Shown: positions 18,230 to 27,619 of the stretch, one piece after another
Layout: every line of letters starts with the position of its first letter
Position numbering within the stretch: the first letter of the stretch is position 1
Assembly (NCBI GenBank): GCA_944371325.1
Contig: CALVXO010000004.1
Location: forward strand, 1 to 64,000
DNA from: an uncultured Bacilli bacterium
GTDB taxonomy: Bacteria; Bacillota_I; Bacilli_A; RF39; UBA660
Reading direction: 5' to 3'
Length of the DNA stretch: 64,000 nt
Made by a program: the position numbers and the translations under genes
The notes under the pieces: generated by a model
The model's database searches: none
Told to the model about the DNA's origin: nothing
The model's input: only the letters and a program-made list of their open reading frames with translations

Positions 18230-18961
18230 ATGAGTATCCTAACAATTAAAAATTTAAATAAAATATATCATACTAAAAATTCTGAAACAAAAGCGATTGA
18301 AGATTTTTCTTTTGAATTAAATGATAATGAATTTATAGCAATCGTAGGGCCTAGTGGTTGCGGGAAAAGTACCATTTTAAATATATTAGCTAATTTAGAT
18401 AACAAATCAAATGGTGAAATAATACTTAAAGATAATATTAAATTAGGTTATATGTTACAACAAGATGCTTTATTTAACTGGAAAACTGTTTTAGATAATT
18501 GCTTATTAGGATTAGAAATAAATAAAATGAATAATAAAGATTATGTTTCAAAACTATTAAAAACATATGGATTAAAAGATTTTATTAATAGTTATCCTAA
18601 CAACTTATCTGGTGGTATGAGACAAAGAGTTGCTTTAATTAGAACACTTGCTACTAAGCCAGACATTCTATTATTAGATGAACCATTCAGTGCCTTAGAC
18701 TATCAAACGAGATTAAAAGTATCAGATGATGTTTATAATATTATTAAAAAAGAAAAAAAATCTGCTATTATGGTAACTCACGATATAGCTGAGGCTATCA
18801 GTATGGCCGATAAAATAATTGTTTTATCAAAAAGACCTAGTGTTATAAAAAAAATAATTGACATTAATTTAACTGACAAAAGTACGCCAATTAATAATCG
18901 AAAAGCAAAAGAATTTGCTTATTATTATGATTTAATATGGAAAGAGATTGACTATGACTAA
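18230..18961 (+). CDS. ABC transporter ATP-binding protein, SsuB/TauB/ThiZ type
   Basis: A 243-residue ABC ATPase with Walker A GPSGCGKST near residue 38, signature LSGGMRQR near residue 126, Walker B ILLLDEPFSALD near residue 146 and the H-loop MVTHDIAEA near residue 180. It belongs to the nitrate/sulfonate/thiamine-precursor importer group and must work with the permease that overlaps its end, and presumably with the binding protein at 9230. A truncated near-identical copy of its 5' half lies at 12773-13180. Confidence 0.9.
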   Translation: MSILTIKNLNKIYHTKNSETKAIEDFSFELNDNEFIAIVGPSGCGKSTILNILANLDNKSNGEIILKDNIKLGYMLQQDALFNWKTVLDNCLLGLEINKMNNKDYVSKLLKTYGLKDFINSYPNNLSGGMRQRVALIRTLATKPDILLLDEPFSALDYQTRLKVSDDVYNIIKKEKKSAIMVTHDIAEAISMADKIIVLSKRPSVIKKIIDINLTDKSTPINNRKAKEFAYYYDLIWKEIDYD

Positions 18962-19742
18962 TGAACATATAAATTATTTAAAAAAAATTAAAAGAAATAA
19001 TCTTTTAATTAAATTAACTCAATTTAGTATTTTAATTTTGTTTATTATTATTTGGCAATTATTATCAGATTACAAAATAATTAATCCATTTATTTTTTCT
19101 TCTCCCAAAAAAGTTATAGAATGTTTAATTAGTCTACACAATGCTAATAATTTGTATAATCATATCTTTATAACTGTTTATGAAACATTTATAAGTTTTT
19201 TATTAGGTACTTTATTAGGTATTTTAATGGCAAGTATAATGTGGTGGAATAAATTCTTTGCGAAAGTAATTGATCCTTATTTGACAGTTTTAAATAGTCT
19301 ACCTAAAGTAGCGCTAGGACCAATATTAATTATATGGGTAGGTGCTGGTATGCAATCAATCATTGTTATGGCTTTATTAATATCTACTATTATTACTATT
19401 ATAACTGTTTATCAAGGATTTATTAGTGTCGATCCTATTAAATTAAAATTAATGAAAACATTTAAAGCAAATAAAAGACAAATATATATAAAATTAATAT
19501 TTCCAGCAACTTTGCCAAATATAATAAGTTGTTTTAAAGTAAATATAAGTATGTCTTTAATTGGCGTTATTATGGGTGAATTTTTAGTATCTAAAGAAGG
19601 TATTGGTTATTTAATTATGTATGGATCACAAGTATTTAATTTAGACTTAGTTATTACAGGAACAATTATTTTATGTATAGTAGCAGTTATTATGTATTAT
19701 TTAGTATTATTATTAGAAAAAAAATTAATAAAGAGTAGTTAA
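18954..19742 (+). CDS. ABC transporter permease, SsuC/TauC/ThiX type
   Basis: A 262-residue permease with about six hydrophobic segments. The segment LKLMKTFKANKRQIYIKLIFP near residue 172 is the EAA loop, and GIGYLIMYG near residue 220 is typical of the SsuC/TauC family. The ATG at 18954 is preferred over a TTG six bases upstream; it overlaps the ATPase stop by 8 bp. It shares a bidirectional terminator with the convergent DMT transporter gene. Confidence 0.88.
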   Translation: MTNEHINYLKKIKRNNLLIKLTQFSILILFIIIWQLLSDYKIINPFIFSSPKKVIECLISLHNANNLYNHIFITVYETFISFLLGTLLGILMASIMWWNKFFAKVIDPYLTVLNSLPKVALGPILIIWVGAGMQSIIVMALLISTIITIITVYQGFISVDPIKLKLMKTFKANKRQIYIKLIFPATLPNIISCFKVNISMSLIGVIMGEFLVSKEGIGYLIMYGSQVFNLDLVITGTIILCIVAVIMYYLVLLLEKKLIKSS

Positions 19743-19758
19743 AAGCTACTCTTTATTA
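19729..19758. terminator. bidirectional intrinsic terminator
   Basis: Perfect stem AAGAGTAG/CTACTCTT (19731-19738 with 19746-19753) that overlaps the stops of both convergent genes, with T-rich sequence on either side. Confidence 0.75.
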
Positions 19759-20593
19759 ATATTACACCTATAACAGTTAAAATACCAGCAATTAATTTTT
19801 GAATAAATCTATCTTTGTTTTTATAAAAAATTAATTCAATTAAAGAATTTATTATTGTAGTTATAGAAAATAATGAAGCTACTATAGCCATATTTCCTAA
19901 TTGATATGATCTAACTGATGATACTAACATTATACACCACAAAAATGCAGAAAATATTAATTCTTTTTTATCATATAAATTATATTCTTCTTTTAAATAT
20001 TTTAATTTATTTTTACTAAATAAAATTAAATAAATAGCAGGAAATAAAACTGTACATATTGTATATATGCCTAAATTAAAATTATTAGAAATATTGACAT
20101 TTATAAGCATACCAATAGCAAATAAAAAATTAGCTAAAAAAGATATAAAATAATATTTATTAAACTTTAATTTGCCTTTTTCGTAAAAAATAATAAAATT
20201 AGCTAAAATAATAATAGTAGTTCCTATTATTTTATTGATACCAAATGACTCATGCAAAAATATAAAACTAAATATTATCAAGTAAACTGAAGACGTTTGT
20301 TTAAACATACTAAAAATAGAAGGATCTAATCCATATCTTGCTTCAATATTTAATCTATCTGTTACCGCATATAAAATTGTTACAATAAATAAAGTAATAT
20401 ATATATTAATATCATTTGGTAATTTGAACTCAAACAAAGGAATAAATAATATAGCAAAGAATGCTGTTAAAGCTTCTAATAAAATAGTTAATTTAGTAGC
20501 ATCTTTCATATTTCGATTAGCTTTTTTAAAAGTATGAGCAAACAAAATAGAAGCTATCAAATAAATAATTACCCAAAAATACCATGTATCCAT
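19739..20593 (-). CDS. EamA/DMT-family transporter
   Basis: A 284-residue membrane protein with ten predicted hydrophobic segments in two repeated halves, the layout of the drug/metabolite transporter superfamily (EamA domains). The short loop MFKQTSSVYLIIFSFIFLHE is the typical end of the first EamA repeat, and the C-terminal GILTVIGVILIKS ends the second. Substrate unknown. It starts 86 bp from the divergent uvsE gene. Confidence 0.82.
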   Translation of the reverse strand: MDTWYFWVIIYLIASILFAHTFKKANRNMKDATKLTILLEALTAFFAILFIPLFEFKLPNDINIYITLFIVTILYAVTDRLNIEARYGLDPSIFSMFKQTSSVYLIIFSFIFLHESFGINKIIGTTIIILANFIIFYEKGKLKFNKYYFISFLANFLFAIGMLINVNISNNFNLGIYTICTVLFPAIYLILFSKNKLKYLKEEYNLYDKKELIFSAFLWCIMLVSSVRSYQLGNMAIVASLFSITTIINSLIELIFYKNKDRFIQKLIAGILTVIGVILIKSSF

Positions 20594-20679
20594 ACCATCA
20601 CCATTATTATTATACTAAAAAAAATATTATTTTAAAAGATATTTTGTTTTATTTATGCCATATTATATATGGTGATAAA

Positions 20680-21600
20680 GTGATAAGATTAGGTTATGTT
20701 TCTATTTCTAACACATTAAATTTAACTTGTTCCAAAACAATTACTTATACGGAATTTAATAAAAATAAAGATTTAAATAAAATAGACAAAATAATATTAG
20801 AAAATTTAGAGAATTTAAATAAAACAATTGACTATAACATTAAAAATAATATTCACTTTTATAGATTAACATCTAAACTAATACCACTTGCTACAAAAAA
20901 AGATGTAATTTTTGATTACATAGATAAATATAAAAATTTATATAAAAAAATTGGAGATAAAATTAAAAAAAATAATATGCGAGTTGATGTTCATCCAGAT
21001 CAATTTTGTGTTTTAAATAGCACAAAAAAAGAAGTATTAGAAAATACTTTTGATATATTAGAATATCATTACAAAATATTAGATGCTCTAGATATTCAAA
21101 ATAAAATAATAATTCTACATGTTGGAAGTAGTGTCTTAGGAAAACAAAATAGTATTAAAAGATTTATTAATAATTTCAACAAATTACCTAAATATATTCA
21201 ACAGTGTATTGCAATCGAAAATGACGATAAAATATATAATATATTAGATTGTTTATATATTTGTAACAAACTAAATATTCCTCTAGTTTTAGATTATCAT
21301 CATCATATTTGTAACAATGTTTGTGATATTGATGACTATTTAGATTATATTTTTAAGACTTGGAAAACAACACCTAAAATACATTTTTCTTCTCCTAAAA
21401 ATAATACAAAAAAAGACTTTAGGTCTCACAATGATTATATTAATGTTGACGACTTTATAAATTTTTTAATTAAAGTCAAAAATATTGATTTAGATATCAT
21501 GTTAGAAGCTAAAGCCAAAGATGAAGCATTATTTAAATTAGTTAGATTATTAAAATATCATGATTACAAATTTATTGATGATACAACTTTTATTAATTAA
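20680..21600 (+). CDS. uvsE: UV DNA damage endonuclease
   Basis: A TIM-barrel endonuclease of 306 residues that nicks DNA 5' of UV photoproducts and other lesions. Visible metal-site segments are VHPDQFCVLN near residue 105, ILHVGS near residue 146, AIENDD near residue 180, LDYHHH near residue 203 and ML-EAK near residue 276. The frame is open further upstream to 20584, but the extra 32 residues are His/Tyr-rich and unlike the family. The GTG at 20680 gives the usual VIRLGYVSIS start and has GGTGAT just before it. UvsE is common in spore-formers, where it helps repair UV damage. Its end overlaps the convergent ferredoxin gene by 8 bp. Confidence 0.9.
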   Translation: MIRLGYVSISNTLNLTCSKTITYTEFNKNKDLNKIDKIILENLENLNKTIDYNIKNNIHFYRLTSKLIPLATKKDVIFDYIDKYKNLYKKIGDKIKKNNMRVDVHPDQFCVLNSTKKEVLENTFDILEYHYKILDALDIQNKIIILHVGSSVLGKQNSIKRFINNFNKLPKYIQQCIAIENDDKIYNILDCLYICNKLNIPLVLDYHHHICNNVCDIDDYLDYIFKTWKTTPKIHFSSPKNNTKKDFRSHNDYINVDDFINFLIKVKNIDLDIMLEAKAKDEALFKLVRLLKYHDYKFIDDTTFIN

Positions 21601-22081
21601 AATCCAACAATTCTAATAATTTTTTTATATCTTCTTTATTTGTATTATCTTTTTCTAATAATTCTTCTAAAAATAATTTAGTATTATTACTTTGAGGTAA
21701 CATATAACCTGCTTCACGATATAAATCTTCAGTTATCAATCTATTTGATTTCATTAATATTTTAGCTAATAATTTTTCTTTTTCATCATTACTATTTTCA
21801 AAAATATAATGAGCAATTTGTTCTTGTTCTACTTTGCCATTTATTACTCGTTTTAACCTATCAATTACTTCACTATCTTTATCTTGTTGCTTTGGATATT
21901 TATAAGGTACCATAGATATTGCACCTGATGGGCATGCTTTACTACAAGCTCCGCAACCAATACATTTTTCAAAATCTATTTGTCCTGTTTCTGTATCAGT
22001 TGCCCCAGTTGGACATACAAACAAACACAAACAATCTTTACTACAAATTCTTAGATTACGAACTGCTCTTAAATCACTCAT
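21593..22081 (-). CDS. 4Fe-4S dicluster ferredoxin-like protein
   Basis: A 162-residue cytoplasmic protein. An N-terminal ferredoxin domain has cysteines in [11 protein letters not shown] and in [11 protein letters not shown] (residues ~13-60), enough for two 4Fe-4S clusters. The C-terminal ~90 residues are helical, without a motif I recognise. Its start overlaps the stop of the rubredoxin-rubrerythrin-like gene by 4 bp (ATGA type), so the two proteins probably form an electron-transfer pair in oxygen or peroxide reduction. That function is inferred. Confidence 0.85.
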   Translation of the reverse strand: MSDLRAVRNLRICSKDCLCLFVCPTGATDTETGQIDFEKCIGCGACSKACPSGAISMVPYKYPKQQDKDSEVIDRLKRVINGKVEQEQIAHYIFENSNDEKEKLLAKILMKSNRLITEDLYREAGYMLPQSNNTKLFLEELLEKDNTNKEDIKKLLELLDFN

Positions 22082-22671
22082 CTTACTACCTCCACTAATT
22101 TAAAATTAGGCACTTTACAAACTGGACAAATTTCTGGCTTTTCGTTTCCAATATATACAAATCCACATACTTCGCAAACATATATTTTTTTATCAGTTGA
22201 AATTTCATCATTTAATAAAGATTTTAAAATCATCGTAACTTTTTCACCCCATGTGATAACACGAAGTGCCCCTCTATCTTGTTTTGAGGTTGCAATTTCT
22301 TTAGCTTTTTTATAGTTTAAATCTAAATCTTTATTTATTTTATTAATTAATTCTTCGAAATTACCTTCTAATTTAGCTTTACTATTATAGTAATCAGCTA
22401 ATTTTTTAAATAATTTTGCTTCTTCTTCTAAATATTGTTTTTCACAACTACTTGCTAAACTGCTACATAAAGCGCTTATTTCACCATAATTCATTTCTCT
22501 TAATTCTTCTTCTTGTTCTTCAATTACTACCTCTACTGCTTCTGATTTAAATAAATTTTTAGGAGCACCACATAATGGACATTTCCAATCATCTGGCAAA
22601 TCTTCAAATTTTACTCCTTCTTTAGATTCATCATAAACATATCCACAAATTGGACAAATATATTTTTTCAT
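22078..22671 (-). CDS. rubredoxin / rubrerythrin-like protein
   Basis: A protein of 197 residues with three parts: an N-terminal rubredoxin domain ([10 protein letters not shown] ... CPLCGAP), a central helical region and a C-terminal rubredoxin-like zinc ribbon ([20 protein letters not shown]) as in rubrerythrin. The central region lacks an obvious ExxH diiron pattern, so it may not be a true peroxidase. The start at 22671 has AAAGGAT; the frame extends seven codons further upstream, but with a poorer site. It is likely part of oxidative-stress defence in an anaerobe, with the downstream ferredoxin gene in the same operon. Confidence 0.85.
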   Translation of the reverse strand: MKKYICPICGYVYDESKEGVKFEDLPDDWKCPLCGAPKNLFKSEAVEVVIEEQEEELREMNYGEISALCSSLASSCEKQYLEEEAKLFKKLADYYNSKAKLEGNFEELINKINKDLDLNYKKAKEIATSKQDRGALRVITWGEKVTMILKSLLNDEISTDKKIYVCEVCGFVYIGNEKPEICPVCKVPNFKLVEVVR

Positions 22672-22708
22672 TACCCACATCCTTTTTTTCATTATAACAT
22701 ATTAATAC

Positions 22709-22735
22709 AAAAAAAGTATAGATAATCTATACTAA
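22709..22735. terminator. intrinsic terminator after the 22727 gene
   Basis: Stem AGTATAGAT/ATCTATACT flanked by A and T runs, ending the minus-strand gene at 22727. Confidence 0.65.
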
Positions 22736-23419
22736 TTTTTTTTGATTTCCTTTTAATTCATTTAATTTATTTCTTAAATCTTGTTCTAATTGTATCTTTA
22801 ATTGATTTTTATCTAAATCATCAACATAAACATTTAATAAAGATTCTATAGTCTTTATTAATAAATCATTATCAATATTAACATCACTATTTAACAAATT
22901 TAAAATTGTTATTGCATATTTTGTCCAATGAATTAAATCCACTTCTAAAAACTGAACTTCGCCAATAATTTTTAAACATTGAATTTGAAAATAATTTTTA
23001 TTATTTGGGTTAATTTTAATCTTTAATAATAGTTCACTAAATTTATTATTTAGTAATTGTATTAAACGATTTCTATTAGAAAAACAATAAAAAATTTCTT
23101 CTCCTAATTTTCCAAAATCTCCAAAATTATGTTTAAATACTTTTTGATCTGATTTTAACATTAACTTTTCATTTTCAATTAAATTATACAATTGAATTAT
23201 CAAATTCTCATCAAAATCAGAAGATAGTTCTAATTTTTCAAATTTATAACAGTCATCTTTAACATCCAAAATTACTAGATCTCCAAATGATAAATTATCA
23301 GCATCTGAAACAACAACCGTAGTTATTTTATTCGCCCTATCACACAAATGAATAGTTCTTTTATCCAATTTTTGATTATAAATTTCTTTTTTTGTAGTAG
23401 CAACTATACCTAAAAACAT
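22727..23419 (-). CDS. hypothetical protein, OB-like N-terminus
   Basis: A 230-residue soluble protein. The first ~65 residues are strand-rich (FLGIVATTKKE, TTVVVSDADNLSFGDLVILDV), reminiscent of an OB-fold; the rest is helical, Lys/Glu/Asn-rich and possibly coiled. I do not recognise the family. It has a near-consensus promoter (23445-23473) and a GGGAGG ribosome binding site, so it is probably a well-expressed single gene between the Ca2+ ATPase and the rubredoxin operon. Confidence 0.7.
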   Translation of the reverse strand: MFLGIVATTKKEIYNQKLDKRTIHLCDRANKITTVVVSDADNLSFGDLVILDVKDDCYKFEKLELSSDFDENLIIQLYNLIENEKLMLKSDQKVFKHNFGDFGKLGEEIFYCFSNRNRLIQLLNNKFSELLLKIKINPNNKNYFQIQCLKIIGEVQFLEVDLIHWTKYAITILNLLNSDVNIDNDLLIKTIESLLNVYVDDLDKNQLKIQLEQDLRNKLNELKGNQKKLV

Positions 23420-23444
23420 AATAATGCCTCCCTAAATGTTAAAT

Positions 23445-23473
23445 ATGATAACACGTATCTAACACTTTGTCAA
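23445..23473 (-). promoter_or_regulatory. sigma-A promoter for the 22727 gene
   Basis: Minus strand: perfect TTGACA, 17-base spacer, TATCAT, about 25 bases upstream of the start codon. Confidence 0.7.
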
Positions 23474-23476
23474 ACA

Positions 23477-26035
23477 TTATACCCCGCCTATAATTCCTTT
23501 TTTCCTTAGATAATATTTCCTTAAAAAATCAACTGGAACAACTGTAAAACTTAACCAAAACATAATTTGAAATTCAAAGAATGTTAATCCATAAGTTCTA
23601 AATAATTCGCCGCCAAAATAAATTAATAAAACTTGAACAATAAAGATAAAACTAATTATAAAAATAAACATTTTATTTTTTAATATGTTAGCTAATAGAT
23701 TTAATCTATGTGTTCTTGCATTAAAACTATTAAATATACTAATAAAAATAAATAGTCCAAAGAAAGCAGTTAAAATATATTGATCACCATTTCTAAATAG
23801 TTGATGGAAAATTGGTAGCTTTAAAAATAATATACATAAAATTGTGGAATAAATTCCAGTAAAAAATATTTCATGTTTCATATATTCATTAATTATATTT
23901 TCATCTCTTTTTTTTGGCTTTTCACTCATATATTCTTTTAATGGTGCTTCAAAAGAAAATGCTAAAGCTGCTAAAGTATCCATAACCATATTTATCCACA
24001 GCATTTGTATAACTGTTACTGGTGTATCAACGCCAATAAAAGGTCCAATAATTGACAAACTTACAGCACATATATTGACAGTTAATTGAAATATAATAAA
24101 TTTTCTAATACTTTTAAATATAGTTCTACCAAATAAGATTGCTTTTGTAATAGATAAGAAATTATTATCTAATATAACAATTTCACTTGCTTCTTTAGCT
24201 ACTTCTGTTCCTGATCCAAACGCAAAACCGACATCAGCTCTTTTTAAAGCAGGTGCGTCATTTACTCCATCTCCTGTCATACCAACAACTAAATCTAATT
24301 CTTGACTAATTCTTACTAATCTACTTTTATCCTGTGGAATAGCTCTAGCAACAACTCTTAATTTTGGTAATACTTTTTTTAAATCTTCATCAGACATATT
24401 CTTCATTTCATCACTGGTTAATATTAAATCACCATCTTTATATAACCCTACTTCTTTTGCAATAGCTAAAGCTGTTAATTTATTATCACCTGTTACCATA
24501 ACAGTTTGAATAGATGCTTGTTTAACTAAATCTATTCCTTCATATGCTTCTTTTCTAATTTCATCTTTAATTAATACAAATCCAACTAAAGTTAATTCTT
24601 TACTGTTTTGTTTAGAAGAAGCAAAAGCAATTATTCTATTTCCTTCTTTAGTTAATTTTCTTAAATTATCTTCAATAATTAATTTTTTTCTTAAAAATTT
24701 CTTATTGCCATCAAAATCAAAATAAAATTCACATTTTTTTAAAATAACTTCCGGTGCTCCTTTAATTAAATAAATATTTTCATTTTTATATTTGATTGTT
24801 GTTGAAGAATATTTATTTTTACTATCAAAAGGCACATTATCAATTATTTCATATTTATTTTTTTCTTTGACATTAGTAAATTTTAAAATTGCTCGATCAG
24901 TAATATTCCCACCTATTATTTTATTATCATAATAACTAGCATTGTTATAAACTAAAGATATCAAAACAATTTCTTTTAAATTATTTTCTATTTTATCAAT
25001 ATTGTCATATTTTTTTAAATCACTATTTAAAAAATGAGTTACTTCAAGATTTCCTTTAGTTATCGTTCCTGTTTTATCACTAAATAAAATATTAATACTT
25101 CCTGCAGTTTCAATACCATGTAACTTTCTAACTAAAACATTATCCTTCAACATTCTTTTAACATTAGATGACAATACTAAAGTAATCATCATTGGTAATC
25201 CTTCTGGTACCGCTACTACTATTACTGTGACACATAAAGTTAAAGCATATAAAATATGACCACTTATTAAAGGAATATTAGTAATAGTTTCTTTTATTAA
25301 ATTAAAATCAAAATTATTTTTAATAAATATTACTGAAAACAAATAAGAAAAGAAAACTAAAAAAGCTCCAATATAACCTATTTTACTAATTACTTCCGCT
25401 AATTTTCTTAATCTTAATTTTAATGGACTTTCAGGTTGGCTTTCTTGTAATTCTTTAGATATTGAACCATAAAAAGTATTATCCCCTACTTTTGTAACTA
25501 TCATTTTAGCTTGTTTAGAATAAACAATAGTTCCTCTAAAAACAATTTTGTTCTCAATATTTTTATATATCTCTTTAGCTTCACCAGTAATACTTGATTC
25601 ATCAACAGTTATTTCTCCTTCAATTATTTCTCCATCAGCAGGTATTCTATCTCCCGATTCTAATAAAACTATATCACCTACTACTACATCTTCAATATTA
25701 ACTTCAACTACTTTTTTATTTCTTAAAACTTTACATTTTATTTTAGATGATTCTTCTTGTAATTTTTCAAATGCTTTCTCACTACCATATTCACTAACAG
25801 TTGAGATAAAAGATGCTAGGAATATTGCTATTACGATACCAACTGTTTCATACCAATCAAAATTTTGAATTAAAAATACTGTTTTTATTCCTAAAGCAAT
25901 TAATAATATTCTTATTATAGGATCACCTAAAGTAGCTATATACTGTTTTATAAAACTATTTTTTTTACTAGAATTAATTATATTAGATCCAAATTTTTTT
26001 CTTGATTCGATTACTTCATTATCTGTTAGTCCCAT
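23477..26035 (-). CDS. calcium-translocating P-type ATPase
   Basis: An 852-residue P2-type ATPase with about ten transmembrane segments. Visible motifs are TGES-type SSITGEAKE in the actuator domain, PEGLPM in the fourth transmembrane helix (typical of Ca2+ pumps), the phosphorylation site DKTGT near residue 315 and GDGVNDAPAL near residue 595. It should export Ca2+ (or perhaps Mn2+) from the cytoplasm. The start has an AGGTGA site. The gene is monocistronic, divergent from the germination operon 126 bp away. Confidence 0.9.
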   Translation of the reverse strand: MGLTDNEVIESRKKFGSNIINSSKKNSFIKQYIATLGDPIIRILLIALGIKTVFLIQNFDWYETVGIVIAIFLASFISTVSEYGSEKAFEKLQEESSKIKCKVLRNKKVVEVNIEDVVVGDIVLLESGDRIPADGEIIEGEITVDESSITGEAKEIYKNIENKIVFRGTIVYSKQAKMIVTKVGDNTFYGSISKELQESQPESPLKLRLRKLAEVISKIGYIGAFLVFFSYLFSVIFIKNNFDFNLIKETITNIPLISGHILYALTLCVTVIVVAVPEGLPMMITLVLSSNVKRMLKDNVLVRKLHGIETAGSINILFSDKTGTITKGNLEVTHFLNSDLKKYDNIDKIENNLKEIVLISLVYNNASYYDNKIIGGNITDRAILKFTNVKEKNKYEIIDNVPFDSKNKYSSTTIKYKNENIYLIKGAPEVILKKCEFYFDFDGNKKFLRKKLIIEDNLRKLTKEGNRIIAFASSKQNSKELTLVGFVLIKDEIRKEAYEGIDLVKQASIQTVMVTGDNKLTALAIAKEVGLYKDGDLILTSDEMKNMSDEDLKKVLPKLRVVARAIPQDKSRLVRISQELDLVVGMTGDGVNDAPALKRADVGFAFGSGTEVAKEASEIVILDNNFLSITKAILFGRTIFKSIRKFIIFQLTVNICAVSLSIIGPFIGVDTPVTVIQMLWINMVMDTLAALAFSFEAPLKEYMSEKPKKRDENIINEYMKHEIFFTGIYSTILCILFLKLPIFHQLFRNGDQYILTAFFGLFIFISIFNSFNARTHRLNLLANILKNKMFIFIISFIFIVQVLLIYFGGELFRTYGLTFFEFQIMFWLSFTVVPVDFLRKYYLRKKGIIGGV

Positions 26036-26111
26036 AAATATATCACCTAATAAAAAATATTAAAAAAAATTTTTAATATTATAGTTTTAATTCGACAAAA
26101 TTAACAATTTA

Positions 26112-26141
26112 GTATTATTTAATTTATATTTATCCATAATA
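26112..26141 (+). promoter_or_regulatory. candidate forespore (sigma-G/F type) promoter of the ger operon
   Basis: GTATT, 18-base spacer, CATAATA, 20 bases upstream of the first gene. This is near the Bacillus subtilis sigma-G consensus (GHATR-N18-CATAMTA), with one mismatch in the -35. gerA-type operons are forespore-expressed in Bacillus, which fits. In such AT-rich sequence chance matches are easy. Confidence 0.45.
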
Positions 26142-26161
26142 ATTATAAAGTAGGTGAAACT

Positions 26162-27619
26162 ATGGATAAAGAGTTAGATAAAATAATTAAGCATATTAAA
26201 GATATGAATGGTAATAGTAGTGACATTAATGTAAGATACTTTAATATTCATAAAGAAAAAGTAGCTTTCATGTTTTTAGAAAGTGTTGCTAGTGATGATA
26301 AAATAAGTAATTATTTAGGCAAAAGTTTAAGTATTAATGTAAGAAGTAAAAAAAATATATTTGAAAATTTATTTGATAATATTAATAATACAATTCCTAA
26401 TAGTAAAGTTAAGATAATAGATAACTATGACGATATTTTTTATCATTTAGCAAGCGGTTTTACTTGTGTTTTTGTCGATGGTTATAATAAAGCAATCACT
26501 TTAGAAACTAAAGCTTTATTAGATAGAAGTGTTACTGAAGCTACTAGTGAACCTGTTTTAAAAGGTCCTAAAGATTGTTTTATTGAAAATATACTAGCTA
26601 ATATGGGATTAATTAGGAAAAGAATTAAAGATCCCAATCTTTATTTTGAAGAAACAAAAGTTGGAAGAAGGACAAAAACAAAAGTTATAATTGGTTATAT
26701 TAAAGATATTGCTGATGAAGAAAAAGTAAATTTATTAAAGAAAAAACTAGAAAAAATTAATATTGATGGAATCATCGATTCAAATTATATAAAAGAATTA
26801 TTAACCGATAATCAAAAATCTTTTTTACCAAGAGTAATATCTACAGAAAGACCTGATTTAACCGCCATGGGATTATTAGACGGTAAAATAGCTATCATCG
26901 TAGAAAACACTCCTTATGTTTTATTACTTCCTACCGTATTTGCTGATTTTTTCAAATCATCTGAAGACTATTATACAAAACCATTTAATGCCTCTTTTAC
27001 AAGAATTTTAAGATATATTGCATTCTTTATTGCTATTTTAGTGCCAGCTTTTTATATTGCCGTAACAACATTTAATATGGAAATTGTTCCTAGTTCTTTA
27101 TTAATATCATTTTCCATTCAAAGGGAAAGTGTTCCCTTTCCCACCATAATAGAGGTTCTAATACTAGTAATTTCTTATGAGATATTAAGAGAAGCCGATA
27201 CAAGAAAACCACAAATCATGGGCGCATCCATCAGCATTGTCGGTGCTTTAATTTTAGGTGAAGCAGCTGTTTCTGCCGGCGTTATATCGCCAATTGTTGT
27301 TATTGTTATTTCTATTTCAGCTGTTTCAGGAATGGGTTTCAATGATCCAGACATAACAAATGCAATTAGAACATGGAGAATATTATTCATGTTGGCCGCT
27401 TGTATGTTTGGAATTGTTGGAATCGTCACTTTATTCATTATTTTTATAACTAAATTAAATAGTATTGAAGTATTGGGTACACCTTATCTTTCCCCTTTAT
27501 CTCCTTTTAGTTTAAAAGATTTTAAAAATTCTTTGACAAGATTCCCTCAACAAAAAATAAAAACAAGACCATCTTATTTTAATAAAAAAAACATTAATAG
27601 AATAGGAAGTGACAAATGA
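26162..27619 (+). CDS. gerKA: spore germination receptor subunit A (GerA family)
   Basis: A 485-residue GerA-family protein: soluble N-terminal domain (about residues 1-270, with ERPDLTAMGLLDGKIAIIVENTP just before the membrane part) and about five C-terminal transmembrane segments, with the conserved PFPTIIEVL and GFNDPDITN loops. Together with B and C subunits it forms a germinant receptor in the inner spore membrane. The operon order A-C-B, as in gerK, and ATGA overlaps between genes support this. It shows that the organism forms, or descends from a lineage that formed, endospores. The gerK symbol is by analogy; the germinant is unknown. Confidence 0.93.
   Translation: MDKELDKIIKHIKDMNGNSSDINVRYFNIHKEKVAFMFLESVASDDKISNYLGKSLSINVRSKKNIFENLFDNINNTIPNSKVKIIDNYDDIFYHLASGFTCVFVDGYNKAITLETKALLDRSVTEATSEPVLKGPKDCFIENILANMGLIRKRIKDPNLYFEETKVGRRTKTKVIIGYIKDIADEEKVNLLKKKLEKINIDGIIDSNYIKELLTDNQKSFLPRVISTERPDLTAMGLLDGKIAIIVENTPYVLLLPTVFADFFKSSEDYYTKPFNASFTRILRYIAFFIAILVPAFYIAVTTFNMEIVPSSLLISFSIQRESVPFPTIIEVLILVISYEILREADTRKPQIMGASISIVGALILGEAAVSAGVISPIVVIVISISAVSGMGFNDPDITNAIRTWRILFMLAACMFGIVGIVTLFIIFITKLNSIEVLGTPYLSPLSPFSLKDFKNSLTRFPQQKIKTRPSYFNKKNINRIGSDK

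Noticed and set aside
20584..20679. N-terminal extension of UvsE
   Set aside because: His/Tyr-rich stretch unlike the family, no ribosome binding site; the GTG at 20680 gives the canonical start.
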